This document shows positions 10,654-19,841 of a DNA stretch of 64,000 bases, piece by piece (positions within the stretch are counted from its first letter, which is position 1; each line of letters begins with the position of its first letter). The notes beneath the pieces are model-generated. The model saw only the letters and a program-made list of their open reading frames with translations. It was not told the DNA's origin and ran no database searches. Where the stretch lies: NCBI RefSeq assembly GCF_000227135.1, contig NC_018260.1, forward strand, positions 1,281,555-1,345,554, read 5' to 3'. Origin of the DNA: Leishmania donovani. Taxonomy: Eukaryota > Euglenozoa > Kinetoplastea > Trypanosomatida > Trypanosomatidae. Made by a program: the position numbers and the translations under genes.

Positions 10654-13026
10654 ATGAGCGCCATTGTCCCCCCTCCGCCGTCGGGCTCCATTCTGCAGAA
10701 GCAGAGCAGCTTTTCGCGGCCGAAGGCGAACAATGCCGCCGCCACCACACCCGGAGCTGAGACTTACGGTGCCGGCGGTGCGCCTGCTGCCAACGGCCAA
10801 TCAACCGCACCGAGTGCTGCCGCCCAGAAGCCCGCCATGACCCTGCAGCGCCACGACCCCACTGGCGCCCCCCCGGCTGTCGCCCCACTCACCGGCGGCC
10901 CCCCCGCTGTATCCTCGGCGCCTCCGGCTGGCGCACCCAAAAAGCAGCTTGGCGCTGCGCCGGGCCCTGCGCCGGACGGGCACCCTAATCAGCCCGCGGC
11001 GCCGCCGGGCATGTGGGGGCCCAAAGGTCAGATTGCCCCCGGTGCGCCGGGCATGTCTCCTGCTCCGGGACTGAGGCGCGTTGCACCCCCTCCGGCTGTT
11101 CCGCCGGCGACTTCTCCGGCCGCTACTGCGCCGACAACCCAGCTGCCCAGCATGGTTCGGCAGAACAGCGTGAACGGCCTTCCCTACGGTTCCATGGGTG
11201 GCGGTTTTGGCTCCATGCGTGGCGGCTTCGGCTCTCTGGGGGCGGGCCAGATGGCTGGCTCTGCCTACGGCACCATGGGTGCTCCATACGGCTCCATGGG
11301 TGCCGGCTACGGTAGCATGAACGGGAACACGAACTGTGGCAGCGCGTACGGCTCCATGGGCGATCAGGGGGCCAACCTTTACGGATCCATGGGCGGCGAG
11401 AACTGCATGGGCTCGATGGTGGGGGGCCAAATGGGCTCGATGTACGGCATGGACGGCCCTGGCTCCATGATGGGCGGCGCCATGATGATGCCGATGAGCT
11501 CCATGTACGGCATGGGAGGCCCGATGGGCTCCATGTACGGCATGGGCGGTATGAGCACGATGGGCATCGCGGCGCAGTGGGGCAGCCTCGCCAACATGAG
11601 CATGGGCGGCCACGGCAGCCAGGTGAAGCGCAGCGGCATCTCGAGCGGCTATGGCGGCTTCGTGTCCGAGGCAACTCGCGTGGACACTGACGAGCTGTGC
11701 CCGCAAATCGGCACCTTCGAGAATGCCAAGGACCTGCCGCGCAGCGGAAAGCGCGGCGGCAACCACCTATACAGCCGTGGCAAGCACGAAAAGCCGGTGG
11801 CGACGGGCAACTCTACCGTGACAGCCTTGACGATCCGTCGCAAGTCAGACGTCAAGCTCGGCAGCAGCGCAGCCGGTGCCAGCAACGGTACGACTACTCA
11901 CTCGGAGACCAAGGTGAGCCGCGGAGCGTCGCGTGCGTTGCCGTCTACGGCGGCTGGTCGCGACGGGGCCGCCGGCAAGCTGCGCGCAAAGGTGCCATCG
12001 AACTACAACGTGCACTCGCTCATCCTGGTAGAGAAGGCCACCGGCGCCGATGTGATCACTGTCAAGGACCCCAGCACCGTCGTCTTCGAGAAGGGCGGCA
12101 AGAAGGAGACGTTCGAGGTGGACGAGGCTCTGTCGCTATCCTCGGCGAAGGACGACGTTGACTCGGTGCTTCTTTCGGAGCTGCGCGGCAACTGGTTCAA
12201 CGGTCACAACTCGGCACTTATGCTGTGCGCTGGTAAGGGCAGGGCCGAGGCGACGCAGGACGTGGCGCGCCAGTTTCTGCGCAAGTGCGTGGAACGCCTG
12301 GAGAAGAACGAGAAGGACATGGCTGTCAAGTTCGACATCACGATGACGATGGTGTCGCTCCGCTGTGCCGACCAGTGCTGCGACCTCCTCAAACCTGGCG
12401 CCTCTTACGAGAAGATGGTGATGGGCTCATCGCCCGTGTACGGCCCGTGCCTGCTGGGGCTGGAGACAAAGGTACACAAGACAGCGAGCGAGTGCGTCAG
12501 CTCCTTCGACGGCGGGCTGAAGAATGCAAAGGAGGATAAAGAGATCGTTGCCGCTTTCTTCGTTCTCAAGACGATCAAGAAGACGGGTGCGGAGGAAGAG
12601 GTTCACTTGTCCTCCCTCTGCATCGCACTCTGTGGCGAGACGGTGGCGCACAAGACAGATATTCGCGACAAGTCTGCGTCGTCGCCGCACCGCCTTTTCC
12701 GCTACGCCGTCGACGGCGCCTGCGTCACCGTGAGCGGGCTGTGGATTGCGTCGAAGGATGTGGACGCCCGCGAAGGTCTCGAGGTGGAGCGCAAGATGCG
12801 CGAGGTGAAGAACCAGCCGCCGCGCAGTGGTAACGTGAAGCGCTTTGTGGACTACACGTACAAGGAGATCATGCGCCAAAAGGAGAAGCTGGAGTCCGCG
12901 ACCGGGTCGGAAAAGAAGACGCGTGAGGCGCAGATCGAACGGATGGAAGAGATGGTCAAGGACGCGAAGGAGCTCCTCACGTCGCCCGAGAACACGCGGC
13001 CGAAGGGCTACTCCATGGGCCGCTAA
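10654..13026 (+). CDS. G2: kinesin-like pseudo-motor protein with Gly/Met/Tyr-rich N-terminus
   Basis: This 790-residue protein has its start chosen at MSAIVPPPPSG. The frame is open back to an ATG at 10261, but that 131-residue extension is low-complexity Ser/Leu/Arg sequence typical of a translated pyrimidine-rich leader. Residues 1-165 are Pro/Ala-rich. Residues 177-306 carry GSMGG, GSAYG and GSMYGMGG motifs. One kinesin-like domain spans about 452-735: GHNSALMLCAGKGRAEATQ at 516, CCDLL, SSPVYGPC at 591, AVDGACVT near 685 and RSGNVKRFVDYT at 723-734. The last 55 residues form a charged helix (KEKLESATGSEKKTREAQIE) seen after the domain in G1 and G3 too. The GKG in the P-loop region is not positioned as a Walker A motif, so nucleotide binding is unlikely. 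It is most similar to G3 in size and order, suggesting a recent duplication. Confidence 0.87.
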   Translation: MSAIVPPPPSGSILQKQSSFSRPKANNAAATTPGAETYGAGGAPAANGQSTAPSAAAQKPAMTLQRHDPTGAPPAVAPLTGGPPAVSSAPPAGAPKKQLGAAPGPAPDGHPNQPAAPPGMWGPKGQIAPGAPGMSPAPGLRRVAPPPAVPPATSPAATAPTTQLPSMVRQNSVNGLPYGSMGGGFGSMRGGFGSLGAGQMAGSAYGTMGAPYGSMGAGYGSMNGNTNCGSAYGSMGDQGANLYGSMGGENCMGSMVGGQMGSMYGMDGPGSMMGGAMMMPMSSMYGMGGPMGSMYGMGGMSTMGIAAQWGSLANMSMGGHGSQVKRSGISSGYGGFVSEATRVDTDELCPQIGTFENAKDLPRSGKRGGNHLYSRGKHEKPVATGNSTVTALTIRRKSDVKLGSSAAGASNGTTTHSETKVSRGASRALPSTAAGRDGAAGKLRAKVPSNYNVHSLILVEKATGADVITVKDPSTVVFEKGGKKETFEVDEALSLSSAKDDVDSVLLSELRGNWFNGHNSALMLCAGKGRAEATQDVARQFLRKCVERLEKNEKDMAVKFDITMTMVSLRCADQCCDLLKPGASYEKMVMGSSPVYGPCLLGLETKVHKTASECVSSFDGGLKNAKEDKEIVAAFFVLKTIKKTGAEEEVHLSSLCIALCGETVAHKTDIRDKSASSPHRLFRYAVDGACVTVSGLWIASKDVDAREGLEVERKMREVKNQPPRSGNVKRFVDYTYKEIMRQKEKLESATGSEKKTREAQIERMEEMVKDAKELLTSPENTRPKGYSMGR

Positions 13027-13720
13027 AGCGCTCCCACGCAGCGAGAAGCTGGCGCGGTTACGTCGTGAATACAGCACCCCGTCCCTTCCCGGCCGCCCCC
13101 TCGCCCTTTTTGCTGTTCTTCCCATTCCGTCCTCCCGGCGCGTGCGTGCTTGTGCGCACTGATGCAGAGGGGTGGTGGGGAGCACCCCGGCTTGAGACCG
13201 ACCAGCGCATACGCACATCCGCGGCAAATGATGCATTGCCTCCTCTTGCTGTTGCTCCATTTGTTCCCCCCCTGCTCCCTGCGCTTTCTGGTGCAACAAC
13301 GCATCGCCCATGTCATGTGTCCCTCTCTCTGTTTCTCGCTTCATTGTCATTGTCGGCATCATGATGGTGGACAAGAGCCTCAGATGTAGGTGTGCCTGTC
13401 TTCGTTGTGGTTGTGTGTGTATGCTGTTCTTTCGTGACCGGCGCACCCACACTTGTATGGGCAGCCGTTTTTCCCGTGGTTGCCCTTCTTTGCTCAATTC
13501 GTTTGGCCCTATGTGTACAGTCCTCTCCATGGGCCCCTCCTTCTTGCCCGCCACTTTCCTCATTTTCACCTCCACCGTGTCTCTCACGTCTGCTGTGCGT
13601 TGGCTTGTTGTAGTCGTGTATCTCGTTGAGCTCTCCCTCTCCTCTGATGAACGCCCGCCACCCTCCTCCCCTCTCACTACTCCCCAGCGTTCCCTAGCTT
13701 CCACCCCCGCACCTTCGTTT

Positions 13721-13743
13721 CATGCTTTGCATCGCAAAGCATG
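13721..13743. repeat. perfect 10-bp inverted repeat with 3-nt loop
   Basis: CATGCTTTGC, then ATC, then GCAAAGCATG. It lies 0.7 kb downstream of the G2 stop, probably in its 3' UTR. The RNA would form a stable hairpin; its function is unknown. Confidence 0.85.
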
Positions 13744-14645
13744 AGATCTTGTTTCGTGTTCTCCTCTCTCATCATCCAGCCCTGCACTCCGAAAAACAAG
13801 ACGCAGTGCTCAAGAGGCGTGCATGTGGAAGGACAGGGACAACCGAAAAAAAAGGGGGGGGGGGTTGGAAAATGAGAGGAGAAAGAGTGCTGATGTGTTT
13901 GCACACGTGGTGGCGAACCGTGTATTCGTGGAGCCTACATTCATCTTCCTCTCCCCCACCCCTCCCTACGCTCACAGACAGACACCTTTTTTTTGTTTGG
14001 TTTCCTCCACGTCAAGGTATTCACTCTGCTCACAGTGTGTGTTAGGTCATGTGCTACTGTGCTGATGTGTGAGGGCTCTCTTGCGCGTTCTCTCTTTTTC
14101 GTTGTTCTTAAACATCATTATGCCTTTTTTCTTGCATTTCTTATTTTTTTTTCCGCACCTATTGCACCTCCACCTTGCATGCGCGTGAGCCCGCACCTGT
14201 GCGCGTGTGTAAAGGTATATGTGTTTATGCCCCGCACGCTCTTGAAGGCAAGCGGTGCATCAGCTGTGATGAACTCTACCTGCTTCACTTCCGCCTCTAA
14301 ACCAGAATGTCTCTCTCATTTTGCCAGCCGTCTTTCTCTGTTTCTGGTACATGTGTGCGAGGACTTTCAGGGTCAGGTGTCCGCGGAGAGAGGTGAAGCA
14401 GGAAGGATGGCGCCCTTTGGCGTCAAGCGCACATGTATTTACCTACGTGCTCACCAATCAAAAAAGGAGGACTGCAGGGAGTGTCATCGTTTTATTTTTT
14501 ATTGATATTTCGCGTGTCTGTGTTTGCGTGTCCTGCATCTCACACCTCGATGGGCTTGTCTTCGCCTTTTCTTTTTTTTTTTCGGTGACGTTTTTTTTTC
14601 TCTCTCCGACTCACATCCTCTCTCGGTTCTCGCAGGCGTGAGCGC

Positions 14646-14667
14646 GTGTGTGTGTGTGTGTGTGTGT
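14646..14667. repeat. (GT)11 microsatellite
   Basis: An uninterrupted GT run in the G2-G3 spacer. Confidence 0.9.
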
Positions 14668-15980
14668 TGAAGAGAGGCATGCGCGGTACAGCCTACTCAT
14701 CTCTAAGATCCTTTTCATCCTCCTTTCCCCTCCCACCACTCCAGATACTTAGCTGCCCATGCACATGAGATGACGCGAAAAAGAAGAACTTAGCAGGGAA
14801 ACTCAAGGGTCCAGGCGCGGAGACGCTGGGTTATCACTTTCCTCTTTCTCTCGCGCAGGATTGCTCTTCCCTTCGCTTGTGAATAATGCTCTTGTTGCCA
14901 TTTGCGCTGTGCGCATGTGTTCCGGAGGTGGCATTGCCCCTTTACCTTCCCCTTTTTGGCGTCTCTTTCGTTTGCATTACTCTCGACTCGCGAGTGAGAT
15001 CCTCTACCATTGAGCACTCCAGCACGCCCCCCTTCCCCTCCCCTACCTGTCTCCGCGTGCGCGCGACCCACCGATGCAGACACAGAAAAGACGACAAGAG
15101 TGCATATATACGTGTTACGTGTTGGCCTTCTTTGAACTATTTTAGTCGATCTGCTTTGCTGTTCTGCCATCTTCTTTCCCAGTTCAGCTCTTCACCTCCG
15201 GCTCACCCACTAGTGTCGCTGTTTGGTATGCTTGTATTTCTTTCTCTTTGTGGTAGAGGAGCTCAGCTGAGGAGCGCGCGTAAGCCGAAAGGCGTGCGCA
15301 TGCCGTGTCTCTTGTTGTGTTTATATTTTGTGTGTTCTCGATGCTCGCTTTGTGGTCGGCTATTGATTTTTTATTTTCCGATCTCACATGCCTTTCTCTG
15401 CGCTTACCACGTTCACTGAATACCCTTGTTTGCGTCGCCGCGTTCTCCGTTGTGCGACGCGCAACCAAGGCTAGGCAGTATGGCGTGGACGCGGAGAGAA
15501 GCAAAGAAAAAGGCCGCGCACCACGTGAAGCATCGAGAGGATGCCCACGAGGCTGTGACACCAGGCAAAAACACCACAGAGAAAAGCAGAAAAACGCCCA
15601 AAAAGTATGTCTGTGCCGAAGAGGACGATGACACAGCACCAGCACGAGGGAGAACAAAGGAGAAAAGGAGCATGAGCAGCTCATATGGAAGCTGCGCCCG
15701 TGGAAAGAAGGAGGGGGGGCATTCCTGCTGTTTTCTTTGTGCGTCCCTGGCGCTGCCGGTCGCCTCACCGCAGTGTCAGGGTCTTGTGCACACTCTGTCG
15801 ATACCCCAACAGCCTATGCAATGCCCTCGGGTACGACTGCGGTCTCTTGGTGTCGGCGGACAAGCCTGTGCTGGCGCTGAGCCGAAGCAACTTGGGGGCA
15901 TGAGCACGCTTGGAAACGCTCGCTGCGGTTGTTGTCGAGGATTCGACCGCTTTGCTTGCACTTCCACTCCTGTCAGAGGC

Positions 15981-16800
15981 GTGCGGATACCGGGGAAGGC
16001 GAAGCGNNNNNNNNNNNNNNNNNNNNNNNNNNNNNNNNNNNNNNNNNNNNNNNNNNNNNNNNNNNNNNNNNNNNNNNNNNNNNNNNNNNNNNNNNNNNNN
16101 NNNNNNNNNNNNNNNNNNNNNNNNNNNNNNNNNNNNNNNNNNNNNNNNNNNNNNNNNNNNNNNNNNNNNNNNNNNNNNNNNNNNNNNNNNNNNNNNNNNN
16201 NNNNNNNNNNNNNNNNNNNNNNNNNNNNNNNNNNNNNNNNNNNNNNNNNNNNNNNNNNNNNNNNNNNNNNNNNNNNNNNNNNNNNNNNNNNNNNNNNNNN
16301 NNNNNNNNNNNNNNNNNNNNNNNNNNNNNNNNNNNNNNNNNNNNNNNNNNNNNNNNNNNNNNNNNNNNNNNNNNNNNNNNNNNNNNNNNNNNNNNNNNNN
16401 NNNNNNNNNNNNNNNNNNNNNNNNNNNNNNNNNNNNNNNNNNNNNNNNNNNNNNNNNNNNNNNNNNNNNNNNNNNNNNNNNNNAGTGTGTGCCGGGCCTC
16501 AGAAGGACCCTGACCCCTGAGGCTTTCGAGGCTCCTCCTTGCGTTCGTGCGGCACGCACCTGGACCGCCCACCCACCACGTGCACGACAGGCGCCGATCG
16601 CGCAGCGGGCACAGGAAGAGTAGGCGATGAAGGGCAGGGCGAGCGTGCTGGACGCATGGCGCGATTCGACGAGCGGGAGAGCCACGTCCCAGGCGACGAG
16701 CATTTAGCCCGAGTGCGACAGAGTTAGGTGAGCGGTGGCTGCATGCCGATGCTTGTCGACATGTTCGTGTTATGCGGAGACACGCCAACCAGGAAAAGGG
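15981..16800 (+). mobile_element. dispersed SIDER-like element, copy 1 (5'-truncated, gapped)
   Basis: Sequence from GTGCGGATACCGGGGAAGG (15981) to the N run, and from 16536 to about 16776, is almost identical to copies 2 and 3. The shared right part reads ...GGTGGCTGCATGCCGATGC... and ends in a purine-rich tail (ACCAGGAAAAGGG) near 16800. Copy 1 lacks the left third found in copies 2 and 3. Size, spacer location and dispersion fit Leishmania SIDER retroposons, which are known to occur in 3' UTRs and can destabilise mRNAs. The assignment is by resemblance and setting, not alignment. It lies 3 kb downstream of G2. The 477-nt N run inside it marks a repeat-induced assembly gap. Confidence 0.55.
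16007..16483. other. assembly gap (477 N)
   Basis: A run of N inside dispersed repeat copy 1. Open reading frames crossing it are meaningless. Confidence 0.99.
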
Positions 16801-17475
16801 AATTGCTATTGTTGTCTTTTGTTGTTGTCGATCGAGTGCCCTCCGCTTTTTTTTTTCAATACTTTCTTTGTTTTCGCATGTGTCTATGTGTAGTTTCCGT
16901 GTTTTTGTTTTCTTTTTTTTTTCCGAGTTATTGTGTTGGTGCTGGTATGTACGCTTAAAGGGGCCGTGTCTTTTTCTGAATATTCGCCCCTTCTTTCTCC
17001 ATCTTCAGTTGTTATTGTCGTCAAGTCTTTTTTTTTTCTTTGCTGGCTGGCTCGACATCTCTATTCTTCCGCGTCTCTCGCTTTGTCCTTTAGGTTTCGC
17101 TGCATCTCGTCGATTTTCTCTGGCTTCGTGTCTCTCACGTCACGCCGAGACGTCCGTCAATGGCTGCACCGCTTCTTGCAGTGAAAAGCGATGCCAACGC
17201 TCATCGCATCTCGGGTTAGTCGCTGTCGGCATCTCTATGAGTGGGTGCCTTTGCACTTGCATGTGATATGCCCGCCTTCTCATTATGTGTTTCTCCCGCT
17301 TCTCTCGTCTATTGTATTCACTCTTTCCTTACTTTGTCTCGAATCTCTCGGTATGCATGTGCCTCAGTGTGCATGTGTGCGTGTCTTGGTGCCTTTATGT
17401 ATGCTGACTAGCCAGATTTTATATTGTTGAATATTCTACGCGTTTGCGTGCCTTCTCTAAAGGTGTGCGTATTTA

Positions 17476-17499
17476 TGTGTGTGTGTGTGTGTGTGTGTG
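17476..17499. repeat. (TG)12 microsatellite
   Basis: An uninterrupted TG run in the G2-G3 spacer. Confidence 0.9.
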
Positions 17500-17779
17500 C
17501 GGTTACAGACCTATCATGGATACCTCCTTTTTTCGTATATATTTTTTTCTTGCTGATCATCTTCACTTCTCTCCTGTTTCGCTTCATTCCCTTTACTATT
17601 TTTTCTTTTCGGTGGTGAGGGGTTGATTTTATTGCCTTTGCATTCCATTACCCTCTCTTCGTCTCTTTCCGGCCATGCGCGCCTCTTGTCTGTTTCCATG
17701 CCGAGGCGTGCGTATGTAGGGCTGCGTATTTTGTTTGCCTTTTGGTTTCAGGCTTGATTTTATCGCTGCCTTTATATTT

Positions 17780-18270
17780 CATGTGCTGTGCTTTGAGATG
17801 TTTCGATGATGCTTCATCGTGTGTGCGGCGTTGCTGAGAAGCACCATCCATAAAGACACCGAGGGACACAAGCGTCGCCCGATGAAGGAGAGCAGGCAAC
17901 GTGGATGCTGCTGAATCGCCATATTGGAGGGTGAGGATGCAAGCACACACATAAACTCGTACCCGCGTACTCCAGCGGCAATGCTGCGGTGAACGAGGTA
18001 GAGAATAAGCAGAGAGACCACTGGCCATACTTCATCTTGTCGAATTTGTGGTTTTGTGCGGCTGATCAACTGCGCTTGTATGTAGACGCACTAGTTCTCG
18101 GCACGGAACTCTACAACCAGCGCCTACAGCGCAGGTATGCTTCCTTCCTCTGCTTGAAAGGACATCTGCTCTCCTCCGCTGCCTTTCATGGATGACCGGT
18201 TCGCTGAATCACGACGGCACTTCTGACGCGTCGGGGCTCGGCGGCTGCATCCACGGAAGAGTTGTCCATC
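17780..18270 (-). pseudogene. possible antisense protein-coding relic
   Basis: Unlike the rest of the spacer, this patch has mixed base composition and reads on the minus strand as protein-like segments split over frames. One is a hydrophobic helix (VWPVVSLLILYLVHRSIAAG), followed by NMAIQQ and, in another frame, ATLVSLGVFMDG. The minus strand also opens at 18269 with MDNSSVDAAAEPRRVRS before a stop after 27 codons. The order hydrophobic-HR, N-x-x-x-Q, SLGVF faintly recalls steroid 5-alpha-reductase-type membrane proteins, but this is a weak impression. There is no intact frame, and the orientation opposes the array. Confidence 0.22.
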
Positions 18271-19627
18271 AAATGCCCTTTGTTAACCTGCATCCTCCCG
18301 TTTTCTCTTCCTCCTCGCCTTTCCCTCTCGATTTCTTTTGCTTTTCTTCGTTTTCATGCCTTTGCATCCTTTTGCACCGAATCCGTGGCGTGGGCAACGT
18401 GGCTCCCCCTGTGTCTATCGTATGGCAAACAGCTGGTGCTGCCAAGTCCGTCCTCTCCTCTGCCTCCGCTGCTGCGATGTACCCCGTTGCCTCACCCCCT
18501 CCCCTCGCCTCCTTGTCTTATCCGCGTCGATAGTGGCTCTCGCACCGTTGTTTCGGAAGGAGACAGAGAAGTCTTTGTGTGTGTGTGTGTGTGCATGTCG
18601 AGTTGGCGGAGCTGCGAGCCATGCACTGAAGGGGAGGGAAAGGGTGTGACGAGACGATATGCAAACGTGCGTGATTGTGTGTGCATGTGAAGCACCTGCG
18701 ACTGCTATGGCAAAGCGCGTTGAGGCCGTAACTCAAACGGGCAACATGTGCATGCAGGACGCTTCTTTCTATTTGCCGGCGCTTCGTCCCCCGCAGCAAA
18801 ACGACAAGGAGCTGAGCACGGGTGAGCGTTCCTGATCAGCTGTCGCCTCACCCCCTCCCCTCGTTCCGCTAACGTCCTTTTGCCCTTCCCCACCATCAAG
18901 GCAAGGAGACAAAAACAACATCGGCCACCGCGAAACCAAAAAGAAATGATTGTCTTCGGATGGGCCTCCCCCAATCTTTCTCTCTACGTCCAGCCTCCCT
19001 CACCCGTGAAAATGGGGAAGAGACCTTTGGCGTGAGGGATAGGGAAGCATGAAATGGGAAAGAGGGGAAGACAGCAAGCTTGCGTCCATGCACTTGTAAA
19101 GTCAACATTGTACCCCTCCTACTTGTCCTGCATGGAGGCATGTAAGGGCTCTTTCTCTCTCCTTGCTTTTCTGCTCTCTTCTTCATCCTCTCCTCTACCC
19201 TCTCTCCACGATGGCGCCTGCATATATATGTGTGTGTGTGTGCGTGCGTCATTGCCAGTGCGCTCTCTCATGTTGTCTACTCCTGAAAACACTAGCAAGC
19301 AAACATCTCACACCGCCTGCCCCCCCCCCTCCATCCTCCTCTAGTCGCTTTCTTTTGGTCTCTTCCGTTGTGCGTCAATCGCACACACGCAGACCTCGCT
19401 CATCACCCCCTTCGCGGTGTAGCGTATCAAAGGACATCCTGCCTCCTCCCCTTCTATGCACGTGAGCGGATTCATCTCTTCATCGTTCACTTTTGCTTTC
19501 CTTTCTTGTCGCTGTTGTGAGCTGCATCTCCCCCCTGGACGTTTGTCCCTTTTCGGCTCGTCATTGCCTTGCCCCCTCCCTTTTTCTTCGCTGGGCTTTG
19601 CTGTCACGAGCAAGCCGACCTGTGAAC

Positions 19628-19706
19628 AATTCCCTCGCTTGATTATCTTTCCCTGTGCGTCTCCTCTGCCATCATCTTTTGGGCGTATTGTTTGCGTTCC
19701 ACCCAG
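19628..19706 (+). promoter_or_regulatory. candidate trans-splice acceptor for G3
   Basis: A pyrimidine-rich stretch ends in CCACCCAG (AG at 19705-19706). The first ATG downstream is the chosen G3 start at 19842, giving a 5' UTR of about 135 nt. Confidence 0.5.
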
Positions 19707-19841
19707 GAGGCCAAGCTGAACTACTTTTCCCCCACGTTCGCATACCAACGCACCGGCAGCAGGTGTAACAGCACTCTGCATCGTAGAACACTTCCCCCGC
19801 TTACCCACGCTCTACGGATTGGCGCCTCTACATCAAGAGCC

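Larger units (their letters stand above)
13027..19841. other. intergenic region G2-G3 (6.8 kb)
   Basis: This is the longest spacer in the window. It holds a perfect short hairpin near 13.73 kb, a run of eleven or more G at about 13855, TG runs, the first dispersed retroposon-like copy with an assembly gap, and an antisense patch of possible relic coding sequence at 17.8-18.3 kb. I see no intact gene. The open frames that cross the N run are artefacts. Confidence 0.7.

Noticed and set aside
15426..16788. Open frames of 190-360 codons crossing the N run in copy 1, on both strands
   Set aside because: Most of their length is N. They exist only because N codons contain no stop.
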